Origin: CAZJLP01 sp964546955
GTDB lineage: Bacteria; Verrucomicrobiota; Verrucomicrobiia; Opitutales; Opitutaceae
DNA: 64,000 nucleotides
NCBI GenBank assembly: GCA_964546955.1
Contig: CAZJLP010000017.1
Coordinates: forward strand, 19,699 to 83,698
Direction of reading: 5' to 3'
The notes beneath the pieces were generated by a model that saw only the letters and a program-made list of their open reading frames with translations, made no database searches and was not told the origin of the DNA. The position numbers and the translations under genes are program-made. Positions 52,370-60,270 of this stretch are shown here, in pieces; position 1 is the first letter of the stretch, and every line of letters begins with the position of its first letter.

Positions 52370-52921
52370 ATGCCCCGACGCTCCATCGCAACCCGCACCG
52401 GCGACGACGGCAGCACCAGCCTACTTTACGGCCAGCGCGTACCGAAAAATCACGCACAGGTCGAGGCGGTGGGAGCTTTCGACGAACTGAACGCGGCGCT
52501 CGGCCTGGCGAAGGCGACCGCGCCGGACTCACCCGCCGGGCGCGCCCGCAAGACGGAAATCGCGGGCATTCAGTCGTTGCTGACCGCTCTCATGGGCGAA
52601 ATCGCGTGCGCCGAAACCGACTTGGCCCGGTATGGCGATTCGCAGTTCCAGAAACTGGGCGAAGCCGATCTTGCCTCACTCGACGCGTCGCTCGCGGCAG
52701 TGGAAGCCCAGAATGTTTCCTTCGACGGGTGGGCGACTCCCGGCGCGAACGTTCACTCGGCCGCCCTTGAGCTCGCGCGCACTTCGGCCCGAAAGGCGGA
52801 GCGGCGCCTCCTCGATCTCCCGGCCGGCGGCCGGACTGTGCGCCCCCTCCTGCTGCAATTTACCAACCGCCTGGCCGACCTGCTGTGGCTCATGGCGCGC
52901 GACGCCGAGGGGCAATCGTAG
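52370..52921 (+). CDS. Cob(I)alamin adenosyltransferase, PduO type
   Basis: The 183-residue enzyme transfers the adenosyl group of ATP to cob(I)alamin, giving coenzyme B12. PduO-type landmarks are TRTGDDGSTSLLYGQRVPK at the start (ATP-binding TxTGDxG), AVGAFDELNAALGLAKA, IQSLLTALMGEIA and, at the end, FTNRLADLLWLMARDAEGQ. A repeat fragment lies 55 bp upstream. No cobalamin riboswitch is recognisable in the 150-bp leader. The DUF6580-like membrane gene follows after 69 bp. Confidence 0.93.
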   Translation: MPRRSIATRTGDDGSTSLLYGQRVPKNHAQVEAVGAFDELNAALGLAKATAPDSPAGRARKTEIAGIQSLLTALMGEIACAETDLARYGDSQFQKLGEADLASLDASLAAVEAQNVSFDGWATPGANVHSAALELARTSARKAERRLLDLPAGGRTVRPLLLQFTNRLADLLWLMARDAEGQS

Positions 52922-52990
52922 GAGAAGAAGTACACCCTGGATGGAAATTAAGCCTGACTCCGCTTAGCTCCGCCCCTAAACCCAACCATC

Positions 52991-53581
52991 ATGCAGCTCG
53001 CATTTGCCCTCACCTTGATCGTCCTGGCCACCCTCTATCGCATCGTGGGCGCCTGGATCCCCGATCTGGTCAATTTTTCACCCCTCATGGCGCTGACCTT
53101 CTGCGGCGCGGTCTACTTCCGCAATAAATGGATGTGGCTGGTTCCGTTCGCGGCGCTCAGCGCGTCGGACTTGTATTTGAACAGCTACTACGTGGCCGCC
53201 TACGGAGAATCCTGGCCAATCCAGGGCGAACTCGTTCGCACCGCCTGCTTCGCCGCCGCACTCGTTTTCGGCATCATGGTGGCCCGTAAAAAAACCTGGC
53301 TGAATCTTTTCAGCGGCTGCGTCGGCGGGTCGGTCTTCTTTTACATCGCGACCAACACGCATTCGTGGCTGATCGATCTCGCCTACCCGAGAAGCTTTGC
53401 CGGCTGGTGGCAATCGCTGACGGTCGGCCGCCCTGAGTTTCCGCCCACGCTCCTGTTCTTTCGAAATACCCTCGTGAGCGACCTGGTCTTCACCGCGTGT
53501 TTTGTGGTCGCGATGGAATACGCCGCAGCCCGGCGCGGCGAAGCGAGCCTGATCCCAGCCGCAGCCGGACAGAAGGCCTGA
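52991..53581 (+). CDS. DUF6580-like integral membrane protein
   Basis: The 196-residue protein has about five hydrophobic helices: LAFALTLIVLATLYRIVGA, LVNFSPLMALTFCGAVYF, WMWLVPFAALSASDLYLNSY, FAAALVFGIMVARKK, and LFFRNTLVSDLVFTACFVVA. The opening, helix-RxxGAWIPDLxNFSPLxAL-xxFxGAxYF, resembles DUF6580, a family of unknown function with similarity to vitamin-transporter S components (my inference). It lies 69 bp after the PduO gene in the same direction, and a BtuB-like receptor is at the right edge. Confidence 0.75.
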   Translation: MQLAFALTLIVLATLYRIVGAWIPDLVNFSPLMALTFCGAVYFRNKWMWLVPFAALSASDLYLNSYYVAAYGESWPIQGELVRTACFAAALVFGIMVARKKTWLNLFSGCVGGSVFFYIATNTHSWLIDLAYPRSFAGWWQSLTVGRPEFPPTLLFFRNTLVSDLVFTACFVVAMEYAAARRGEASLIPAAAGQKA

Positions 53582-53663
53582 CCGGCAGGCTTGTTGTTGA
53601 GTGGCTCGATCGGGCTGAACGGCCCGACCAGAATAAATGATCCTCCGTTTCGCCTCGTCCGCC

Positions 53664-53707
53664 CAATGACAAATGAGCAATGAGCGATAAGAGATGAGCG
53701 ATCGTCC
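53664..53707. repeat. Heptamer-word island
   Basis: AATGACAAATGAGCAATGAG then CGATAAGAGATGAGCGATC: variants of a 7-letter word in tandem, between two convergent genes. Compare AAATGAGCACTGAGCAC at 17395-17411. Confidence 0.6.
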
Positions 53708-53761
53708 ATGGACCACTCGCTCGCGCGAGCTCGTGGCCACGCCGGATGCACTCGCGGAGAA

Positions 53762-55297
53762 CTACAACAAGTCCGCGGCGAGTTCGGCGAGCTTGGAGCG
53801 TTCGCCCTTCGTCAGCTTGATGTGGGCGGCAAGCGCCTGCCCTTTCATGCGATTGTGGCAAAAGACGAGGCCATTGCTGCGCGAGTCGACATAAGGATTG
53901 TCGATCTGCGCCGGATCACCGATCAGGACGATTTTCGAACCCTCTGAAATGCGCGTGATCACCGTCTTCACCTCGTGGGGTGTGAGCTGTTGCGCTTCAT
54001 CCAGAATGAAGAAGCGGCGGGCGATCGAGCGGCCACGAATGAAGCAGAGCGCCTCGACCTCGACCAAACCGCTGCGGATCAGGCGCTCGTAAGGCTTCAC
54101 GACGCCGTTGCCGTGCCCATTGCCCCCGCTGTGCGACTGCTGCTGCGGCGCGCTCATCGCCATGACGATGTCGTCATGATTCTTGCGCTTCTTCTTCGAG
54201 ACCTTTTTTGCGGCAAACTGGGGCTCCTTCTGCGGCTTGGAGGGCATCAGCACTTCGAGCGCGTCGAAATAAGGCTGCAGCCACGGTTTCATTTTTTCCT
54301 CCATTGTGCCGGGCAGGAAACCGATGTCCCGGCCGAGCGAAATAACGGGACGCGAAATCGATACGCCATCGAACTTGGAGTTTTCGTCCTGGGTCTGATG
54401 GAGCGCGCACGCGGTCGAGATCAGCGTCTTGCCCGTGCCCGCTTTTCCGAAACACGTCACCAGAGAGATGGAATCGTCCAGCAGCGCATCCATGAAGAAT
54501 TGCTGCTCGAGATTGCGCGGCCGAATCGGAATGCCGCCGGGTGCCTTCACATAATCCGGAATCTTTAAGCGGTGGACCAAGCCATCGCCGTAATGGCGGG
54601 CCGGCATGGTTTTGCCCTCGTCGGACCGAAGCAGCACGTATTCGTTGAGGAAAAGTTTCCCCGCCGCGTCGCTGCCGATATCGAATTCGCCTTCGGAGCA
54701 AAAGCGCTGTAGTTCGTAGACGGATACAGGAATTTCCTGATAGGAAAGCTCCTCCATCGCCTCGGGCACCTTGTCGTTCAGGTAATCCTCCGACTCGAGG
54801 CCGACCGCGCGCGCCTTGAGCTGCACGTTGACGTCCTTGGTGACTAAAATCGTGGGCGGCGGAAACTGCTCCTGCACAAAAAGGGCGCAGGCGATGATTC
54901 GGTTGTCCTTCTTGCCCAGGTCGGGCAGCACCGCGCGAAACCGCTGCATGGCCGGCGAGGTGAAATTCTGGTCGACCAGGTATCGGTTGATGATCACCGA
55001 AAGCGTGCCGCCATTGGGCAGCTTGACGCCCTCGAGCATCGTGCGCGAATCGGGCAGCAATTCCTGCAAGATTCGATGGACCCGGCGCGCATTGCGGCCG
55101 CGCTCGGTCGATTGCTCGGTTTTTATGGCGTCCAGCTCTTCCAGCACCTCGACGGGTATCGCGAGATTGTTGTCCTCAAACTTGTAGATCGACTGCGGAT
55201 CGTGGAGGAGGACGTTGGTGTCTAGGACAAAGGTTTTTACCTTTGCAGAGACCTTGAGCTGCGGTTTGGGGTCGGTGACCCGGCTCAGGTTTTCCAT
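53762..55297 (-). CDS. phoH: PhoH-family protein with N-terminal PIN domain
   Basis: The 511-residue protein joins a PIN domain (about 20-150, FVLDTNVLLHDPQSIY, VLEELDAIKTEQSTERGRNA, with acidic residues for metal) to a PhoH ATPase (about 270-511, CFGKAGTGKTLISTACAL as Walker A, FFILDEAQQLTPHEVKTVIT as Walker B, SEGSKIVLIGDPAQIDNP). PIN-PhoH proteins (PhoAT/YlaK type) act as RNA helicase/ribonucleases. The linker (around 370-400, KKVSKKKRKNHDD) is Lys-rich. Transcribed alone toward the convergent DUF6580-like gene. Confidence 0.94.
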   Translation of the reverse strand: MENLSRVTDPKPQLKVSAKVKTFVLDTNVLLHDPQSIYKFEDNNLAIPVEVLEELDAIKTEQSTERGRNARRVHRILQELLPDSRTMLEGVKLPNGGTLSVIINRYLVDQNFTSPAMQRFRAVLPDLGKKDNRIIACALFVQEQFPPPTILVTKDVNVQLKARAVGLESEDYLNDKVPEAMEELSYQEIPVSVYELQRFCSEGEFDIGSDAAGKLFLNEYVLLRSDEGKTMPARHYGDGLVHRLKIPDYVKAPGGIPIRPRNLEQQFFMDALLDDSISLVTCFGKAGTGKTLISTACALHQTQDENSKFDGVSISRPVISLGRDIGFLPGTMEEKMKPWLQPYFDALEVLMPSKPQKEPQFAAKKVSKKKRKNHDDIVMAMSAPQQQSHSGGNGHGNGVVKPYERLIRSGLVEVEALCFIRGRSIARRFFILDEAQQLTPHEVKTVITRISEGSKIVLIGDPAQIDNPYVDSRSNGLVFCHNRMKGQALAAHIKLTKGERSKLAELAADLL

Positions 55298-55430
55298 CGT
55301 GGATATCGTGTGAACAACTCAGCACGGGGTGTGCCGGCTGTCGATTAAAGAGTACAACTAAACACTAAAAAGTTTCATGGCCGTCACCGTGTCAGACGAA
55401 CTCGGCAGCGCTCCTCGAACGCCTCGCCGG

Positions 55431-55473
55431 AAAAAAAAGGAGGGCGGATCGCCTACCCCTAAGCGATCCGCCC
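55431..55473 (-). terminator. Strong intrinsic terminator, leftward
   Basis: Read on the minus strand, GGGCGGATCGC and GCGATCCGCCC (11-bp perfect arms, 10-nt loop) are followed after three bases by TTTTTTTT. It ends a leftward transcript from the receiver genes or from an unannotated RNA. Confidence 0.85.
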
Positions 55474-55496
55474 ATTACTTTCTTTGTTACCCCAAA

Positions 55497-55515
55497 TCTC
55501 CCGCTAAGCGGGAGA
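55497..55515. repeat. Perfect hairpin
   Basis: TCTCCCGC-TAA-GCGGGAGA, 8-bp arms and 3-nt loop, 23 bp from the terminator stem. It may belong to a structured RNA. Confidence 0.55.
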
Positions 55516-55786
55516 AAGTGAACGTGGTCCTGAAAGATGGGACGCATAAGAAACCCGAAGGTTTCATCTTTCTTAACGGTGCGCCCGTTACCGATCTTAA
55601 ATCAAAAAGTTGCGAAATTCCCCCGGCCGCCAGCGGCGAATTTGGGACACAGCGGCCGAACGGGAGGCCACGGAGCGCACAAATGAGCGTCGGTGCGCCA
55701 GTTTAATTGCCGGGCGTAAACTCGTTCCGACAGTTCTCCAGTCCCGCGTGAACGGACAGACGACGCTCTGTGTTCTCCGTGCTACG

Positions 55787-55805
55787 ATCCCCCGACCCGG
55801 GGGAT
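55787..55805 (-). terminator. Hairpin at receiver gene stop
   Basis: ATCCCCCG-ACC-CGGGGGAT abuts the TAA of the receiver gene. There is no T-run on the minus strand, so it is a weak terminator or an RNA-stability element. Confidence 0.35.
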
Positions 55806-56191
55806 TACACCGCGGCGGCGAGGAGGGCGTTCACTTTCGAGAAGAGATCCCGAATGCTGAAGGGTTTCGCAAGAAAATCGACGCACTTACCTTCGAACAC
55901 ACCGTGGACGACAACATCGTCAGCGTAGCCGGACATGACGAGAATCTTCGCATGCGGCCTGTCTTTGAGAATCTTCGTGGACAATTCCATTCCATCCACG
56001 TCGGGCATCACGAGATCGATGATCGTCAGTTCAATCGAATCGCCCTTTTTCTCCAGGATCGGAAGCGCGTGAGCGCCTGAAGTCGCGGTGATGACATTGA
56101 AGCCCTTCGTGGAAAGCGCTTCTTTAACCAAGGCCAGCGCTTGCTCGTTGTCGTCAACGACAAGGATTGTTCGGTTCTCTTTGGGTTTCAC
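55805..56191 (-). CDS. Single-domain response regulator (CheY-like)
   Basis: The 128-residue protein is one receiver domain with the acidic pocket VVDDNEQ, phospho-acceptor Asp in LTIIDLVMPDVDG (about residue 57), the switch Ser in ILVMSGYADD and the Lys in FLAKPFSIRDLF. It lacks an output domain, so it acts through a kinase, a phosphotransferase or direct protein contact. Its start lies 38 nt inside the upstream receiver gene, which suggests translational coupling. Partner kinase candidates are the divergent HisKA_3 kinase or the large hybrid kinases elsewhere in the window. Confidence 0.92.
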   Translation of the reverse strand: MKPKENRTILVVDDNEQALALVKEALSTKGFNVITATSGAHALPILEKKGDSIELTIIDLVMPDVDGMELSTKILKDRPHAKILVMSGYADDVVVHGVFEGKCVDFLAKPFSIRDLFSKVNALLAAAV

Positions 56192-56660
56192 GAGCTGGCT
56201 GGGTTTGTGGTGTAAGGCTCTGCAGGAGGCGGAACTTTTGCAATGTTTGCCGTATGCCTCGGATAATATCGGCCGGATCTTTCGTTTTTTCAGCGAAACT
56301 GCAGGGTTCTAGCAGGCGGCCGTCGACTTCACCAGGCGTATTTTGCAAGCTCGATACAAATAGAATAGGGGTGTGCTTGAACATCCTGCGGAGAGAGGCG
56401 GCCAGCACGAAGCCACTGTTCTTGTTCAGCTGAACATCGATCACCAGGATGTCCGGCTGCAACCGGGTGAGGTCAGCCATGACGGCCGCTTCCTCCTGCC
56501 CCGAGCCACAAACGGACAGATCGGCCTCCGAATTGACCAGCGACGTCAGGGCAAACGTGAAAAATTTGTGGTCATCCACGATATACACCCGGCTCACCCA
56601 GGGGTTATGAGAAGCCTCGCGAGGCGAGTTACCCGTGCTGGTGTGGTCGGGCGGGTTCAT
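56154..56660 (-). CDS. Response regulator receiver protein without output domain
   Basis: The 168-residue protein has a short N-terminal extension, then a receiver: RVYIVDDHKFFTFALTSLVN, DILVIDVQLNKNSGFVLAAS, TPILFVSSLQNTPGEV and FAEKTKDPADIIRGIRQTL. The pattern IVDDHxxF...L is NarL/LuxR-like, but the LuxR HTH is missing and a short tail (LTPQTQPARETQREPNNPCR) takes its place. It may be a LuxR-type regulator that has lost its DNA-binding domain. It overlaps the next receiver gene by 38 nt and is divergent from the HisKA_3 kinase. An ATG at 56690 would add ten residues. Confidence 0.88.
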   Translation of the reverse strand: MNPPDHTSTGNSPREASHNPWVSRVYIVDDHKFFTFALTSLVNSEADLSVCGSGQEEAAVMADLTRLQPDILVIDVQLNKNSGFVLAASLRRMFKHTPILFVSSLQNTPGEVDGRLLEPCSFAEKTKDPADIIRGIRQTLQKFRLLQSLTPQTQPARETQREPNNPCR

Positions 56661-56926
56661 CACGAACAGCGAGGCAGCGTGGAGATGCAAAGCAACAATT
56701 GGGTAACGACACGCTAAACTCCAAGTTAGGGTACGCCGTTCGCCGAAGGTGTTTAGCTGTAACGTTTAAATTTTAGCCACACAACGCGAGTCAAGGGGAT
56801 AGTGACCCCATAAGGGCGCATTTCATGGTTTCCACTACACGCCGCCCCGGTAATAACCTTAGTCTTGATTTTCTCGTCCCTCACTTCAAAACAACCCGCT
56901 CCAGGTTCGACGCCTTCACGCCAACA

Positions 56927-58051
56927 ATGACCACCCGTGCCAAACACCCTACCCGCCACCCGCGGCTGACCCGCGGAACGGCGAAAGGGGGCCGGCCCGC
57001 GGCAGCGGCGTTACGGCGCGCAAAACCGGGGAAGAACGGGCACGTCGTGCCCGCGTCGGCCTGGGCGGCTGAGTCCGTCTTTAATCAAGCCAAGATCGCG
57101 AGTTGGGAGGGCTGGTCGGAACCGCTGACCCTCACCTCGCTTTTTCCCGCGCCCGGATCCTTTCTGGACCAGCTGTATCCAGCTCTTGAAGACGGCTTTC
57201 CGGCCTGGCATGAGCTGATCCACCCGCTGGATCGAAGCCGCGTCACTCGCTTTTTCAGCGCGATCGCCGGGGCGAGCGGCCCGCGTTCGATCGACTACCG
57301 AGCGGTTGACCAGCACGGCGCCGCGATTTGGTTGCGCCATTCCGTGGTGTCCCACCGACCCCTCCGGGGTCGCACGCAAATCCGAGGTTTCGTGGCCGAC
57401 ATCCAAACCGAAAAGGAATTTCAGCTGGAAAGCCTGCGAATCAGCGAGCGGGAGCAAAATCGGATAGGACAGGACCTGCATGACGATCTTTGCCAAGTGC
57501 TGGCCGGCCTGAGCTGCCTGATGCGTGTCGTGGAGAGCCGCATCGCTCCCAAGCTGCCGGGCGAAGTCGAGAGTTTGAAGGAGATCAACCTTCAGATCGT
57601 CGACGCGATGCATCGCACGCGCGCGCTGACACACGGTCTTTTCCCGGGAAAGGTACAAATCGCCGACATCCGAGGAGCGCTTTTAGAGCTCGCATCACAG
57701 GTACGCGCGCGATTTAAGGTCGTGATCGCCACGGAGTTCATAGGTCGCTTCCCTAAACACTCGCCGGCTCACACGATTCAGATTTATCGGTTAACCCAAG
57801 AGGCGATGAGCAACGCAATCAAACATGGACGGGCGTCCAAAATTGACGTCCGACTCGAGGCTTTAGCCGACACGATGGTGCTGTCGGTGAAAGACAACGG
57901 CTCCGGCCTCCCCAAACCCGGTTCCGTCGAGCCGGGTATGGGCCTCAATATCATGCGTTACCGCGCGGGGCTGCTCGGGGGCGAGGTCTCGGTGAAAAAC
58001 GACCCGAGCGGCGGCGCAGTCGCGCTGCTGACTTATCCCTTCGAGAACTAA
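56927..58051 (+). CDS. PAS-containing HisKA_3 sensor histidine kinase
   Basis: The 374-residue cytosolic kinase has a basic N-terminus, a PAS_3-like domain (about 75-165, with FPAWHELIHPLDRSRVTRFF and RPLRGRTQIRGFVADIQ), a HisKA_3 dimerisation helix with His185 (IGQDLHDDLCQVLAGLSCLM) and an HATPase with EAMSNAIKHGRA, DNGSGLP and GMGLNIMRYRAGLLGG. This is the NarX/DesK-like class that pairs with LuxR-type regulators, and such a regulator starts 6 bp downstream. The frame is open to an ATG at 56825, which would add 34 residues; the true start is uncertain. Confidence 0.92.
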   Translation: MTTRAKHPTRHPRLTRGTAKGGRPAAAALRRAKPGKNGHVVPASAWAAESVFNQAKIASWEGWSEPLTLTSLFPAPGSFLDQLYPALEDGFPAWHELIHPLDRSRVTRFFSAIAGASGPRSIDYRAVDQHGAAIWLRHSVVSHRPLRGRTQIRGFVADIQTEKEFQLESLRISEREQNRIGQDLHDDLCQVLAGLSCLMRVVESRIAPKLPGEVESLKEINLQIVDAMHRTRALTHGLFPGKVQIADIRGALLELASQVRARFKVVIATEFIGRFPKHSPAHTIQIYRLTQEAMSNAIKHGRASKIDVRLEALADTMVLSVKDNGSGLPKPGSVEPGMGLNIMRYRAGLLGGEVSVKNDPSGGAVALLTYPFEN

Positions 58052-58057
58052 TCGCTG

Positions 58058-58729
58058 ATGAGCGTGAAGACCCGAATATTCATCGTGGACGATCACCCGC
58101 TGCTCCGGCGGGGGCTGGCCGAACTCATCAACCGCGAATCCGACATGGTTTTTTGCGGGGAAGCCGAGGATTCGCCATCAGCGCTGAAAGCAATCGCGAC
58201 GATTCGTCCCGACTTGGTCATCGTCGACATTTCACTCAAGGGCTACAATGGCATCGAGCTGATCAAGAACATCAAAGCGTTCGATCCTCGCATTCAGGTC
58301 CTGGTCCTCTCGATGCACGACGAATCCGTCTATGCGATGCGCGTGCTCAAGGCCGGAGCCAAAGCTTATGTGATGAAGCAGGAAGTCGTGGACAAGGTCA
58401 TGGAGGCCGTGCGCCGCATCCGCTCGGGAAAAGTTTTCGTCAGCGAGCGCGTCGCCAGCCGCATGCTGGACCAAGTGGTGGTGGGCGGCGATCCTGCGCC
58501 TGACTCGCCTGTGGATCTGCTGAGCGACCGCGAACTCGAAATCGTCAATATGATCGGGGGCGGGCTGCCTACGCGCGAGATTGCGGCCAAGCTGAACATC
58601 AGCATCAAGACGGTCGAATCCCACCGCGCTCGCATCAAGGAGAAACTGAGCCTGCAGAATGCGATCCAACTCGTCCAATTCTGCGTGCGTTGGGTCGAAG
58701 AGGGCGCCAACAGCGACAAGACCGCCTAA
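58058..58729 (+). CDS. LuxR/NarL-type response regulator
   Basis: The 223-residue regulator has a receiver (RIFIVDDHPLLRRGLAELIN, Asp in DLVIVDISLKGYNG, about residue 55, then SMHDESVYAMRVLKAGAKAY and VMKQE) and a LuxR-type HTH (about 150-213: LSDRELEIVNMIGGGLPTRE, IAAKLNISIKTVESHRARIK, EKLSLQNAIQLVQFCVRW). It follows the HisKA_3 kinase by 6 bp, forming a two-component pair. The two receiver-only genes divergent to the left may modify the same pathway. Confidence 0.95.
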   Translation: MSVKTRIFIVDDHPLLRRGLAELINRESDMVFCGEAEDSPSALKAIATIRPDLVIVDISLKGYNGIELIKNIKAFDPRIQVLVLSMHDESVYAMRVLKAGAKAYVMKQEVVDKVMEAVRRIRSGKVFVSERVASRMLDQVVVGGDPAPDSPVDLLSDRELEIVNMIGGGLPTREIAAKLNISIKTVESHRARIKEKLSLQNAIQLVQFCVRWVEEGANSDKTA

Positions 58730-58802
58730 GTGCAGGCGATAAGCCGAAGCTTCCGACCTAAGATTTCACCCATTGGTGAAATCCATGAGTGGTTCATTTG
58801 CC

Positions 58803-59135
58803 TCAGCGCTGCGAACCCAGTTCGGATTGCGAGGTTTTTTTGGTGCGGGGCGGAGCCCAAACACGCAGCCAATACTCGGCCAGATTGCGCATGCTAGTCC
58901 GCTTCAATCCCTCCCGTGCCGCCGCCTCCACAAAAACGGGCACAACCTGCGAGCGTTCAACATAGTAACGCCATAAATCGGCCTCGAGAGCTGCCGCGGC
59001 CTCCTGGTCATTGGTGCAAAGCGCCGCATTGCTGCGAACTTTATGCATCCAGTAGTGTCTCTCCTCCGGATGTTTCTCCACGTAATCCACCAAACGCTGC
59101 TCGCTACGGTTCAGGCTCACCGGTTCACCGTGCAT
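58803..59135 (-). CDS. Small conserved-looking protein of unknown function
   Basis: The 110-residue helical protein has MHGEPVSLNRSEQRLVDYVE, EERHYWMHKVRSNAAL, EADLWRYYVERSQVVPVFVE and REGLKRTSMRNLAEYWLRVW. I do not recognise the family. A GTG at 59165 would extend it by ten residues containing CFLC, but those codons (including TTA and TTT) are AT-rich and unlike the rest, so the ATG is preferred. Its frame continues to 60080 only because it is antisense to the next gene. Divergent to it. Confidence 0.6.
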   Translation of the reverse strand: MHGEPVSLNRSEQRLVDYVEKHPEERHYWMHKVRSNAALCTNDQEAAAALEADLWRYYVERSQVVPVFVEAAAREGLKRTSMRNLAEYWLRVWAPPRTKKTSQSELGSQR

Positions 59136-59174
59136 GCGCCCGCATAAAAAACAACCGTAATTCACCTCATCATC

Positions 59175-60050
59175 ATGGCATTGCAATCGCCTCCAGCTCC
59201 GATACAGTCGACCTACGTTACCAAACCGACCATGTGGCAAAAACTGAAAGACCAGCTTCCCCTCATTCTCGTAACTGTCCTCGTCGTCTTGGGCGCCGGG
59301 TTCCTCATCAATCGGAAGACAGTCGGTGAAATGCGGGCCAGCCACCAGGCATCCATCGACGAGCTGCGAGCCTCCCACCTGGCCGAAATGCGCGCCAACT
59401 CCCAGGAAACCCGCCGCCAGATCGAAGCGCTTAACACCATGCTGGCCGACGCGATCAAGAAGCGGTCCGCCGACGCGTTGATGACTGACGAGGAGTTTCA
59501 GAAGGTGAATGCCGACAAGGTGAACCAACTGGCCGAGGCGATCGCGACCAAAATGCAGCCCTATGGCAGCCCGTTGCCCAAGACACCGGAAGACGCGGAA
59601 AAGATTCAAAACGAGCAGGTGGATCGCGTCTCTTCCCGCATGGCGGACCGCATCCAGCCGATCCTCGCGGAGATGTCGAAGGACCAGAATTTGACGCGCG
59701 AACAAGTCGCCGCTTACAGCCAGAAGATTTCCGACCAAGTGGGCATCGTTCTCACCGCGGAACTCGCGAAGAATCAGCAGTTGAACAACAACCTTGCCCA
59801 AACCCAGGCGATCGCGCGCGACTCCCTGCGACTCTCGCACGAGGTGACGGCTCTTTATCTCAGCTCCTTCAAGGACCAGGGTCTCATCACCCGCCTGCTC
59901 TCTCTGCCGGCCAACGTTGTAAAAGACGCGACCAGCATGAGCATCGTAAACAGCAAAGAACGGAAACAGATGGAGGAACGTCTGTTTACCCAGATGAACG
60001 ATATCGAAAAGCGGCTCAACGACGTTCAAGGCCAGGCTCCCCGAAAGTAA
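59175..60050 (+). CDS. Single-pass membrane coiled-coil protein of unknown function
   Basis: The 291-residue protein has one helix at about 27-46 (LPLILVTVLVVLGAGFLINR) and then a long helical region (about 50-290) rich in Ala, Gln and charged residues: GEMRASHQASIDELRASHLA, EMRANSQETRRQIEALNTML, DEEFQKVNADKVNQLAEAIA and RVSSRMADRIQPILAEMSKD. Topology suggests a periplasmic or cytosolic coiled coil anchored at the membrane. ATG 59232 is an alternative start just before the helix. A clear terminator follows. Function unknown. Confidence 0.75.
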   Translation: MALQSPPAPIQSTYVTKPTMWQKLKDQLPLILVTVLVVLGAGFLINRKTVGEMRASHQASIDELRASHLAEMRANSQETRRQIEALNTMLADAIKKRSADALMTDEEFQKVNADKVNQLAEAIATKMQPYGSPLPKTPEDAEKIQNEQVDRVSSRMADRIQPILAEMSKDQNLTREQVAAYSQKISDQVGIVLTAELAKNQQLNNNLAQTQAIARDSLRLSHEVTALYLSSFKDQGLITRLLSLPANVVKDATSMSIVNSKERKQMEERLFTQMNDIEKRLNDVQGQAPRK

Positions 60051-60073
60051 TTTCGAGTTCAGTTTACCCACCG

Positions 60074-60103
60074 AAGCCACGCATCTCGGTGCGTGGCTTT
60101 TTT
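60074..60103 (+). terminator. Rho-independent terminator
   Basis: AAGCCACGCA and TGCGTGGCTT pair perfectly (10 bp) around a 6-nt loop and run into TTTT. It ends the coiled-coil protein transcript. Confidence 0.93.
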
Positions 60104-60173
60104 GTCGCTAGCGGGCGGGGGAATCGTCCGGACGCGGCATCAGGTAAGTTCCCTAGTGGAGGCACCTTAGCTC

Positions 60174-60188
60174 ATTGCAAGTTGCAAT
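60174..60188. promoter_or_regulatory. Perfect 15-nt palindrome, candidate operator
   Basis: ATTGCAA-G-TTGCAAT is a perfect dyad about 170 bp upstream of the sigma factor start. Length and symmetry suit a dimeric regulator; no cognate protein is known. Confidence 0.4.
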
Positions 60189-60229
60189 CAACTCCGTTGC
60201 CCAGATCCCACATTCTGCACGGTCTGACC

Positions 60230-60270
60230 GCGGCGAAAATTCCTGTTAAAAACTTTTCCCGTTTCGCCGC
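60230..60270 (+). promoter_or_regulatory. Leader hairpin before AGGAGG
   Basis: GCGGCGAAA and TTTCGCCGC pair (9 bp) around a 23-nt AT-rich loop, and AGGAGG follows at once (60271-60276). The arrangement could expose or hide a ribosome-binding site in the sigma factor leader. Inference. Confidence 0.35.

Larger units (their letters stand above)
55298..55804. other. Unusual intergenic region with hairpins and word repeats
   Basis: This 507-bp gap lies between phoH and a receiver gene, both leftward. It holds two perfect hairpins, one followed by T8 on the minus strand, a further hairpin at the receiver stop, and a CACGGAG/CTCCGTG heptamer-type inverted pair (55646-55680 and 55766-55786). A 109-codon frame on the plus strand (55377-55706, containing KVNVVLKDGTHKKPEGFIF) is possible but crosses both hairpins. 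I cannot decide between a small protein gene on plus and a small RNA on minus. Confidence 0.5.

Noticed and set aside
59136..60080. Extension of the 110-residue protein to 425 residues
   Set aside because: The extra part is antisense to the coiled-coil membrane gene, and only the part below 59136 has natural protein character.
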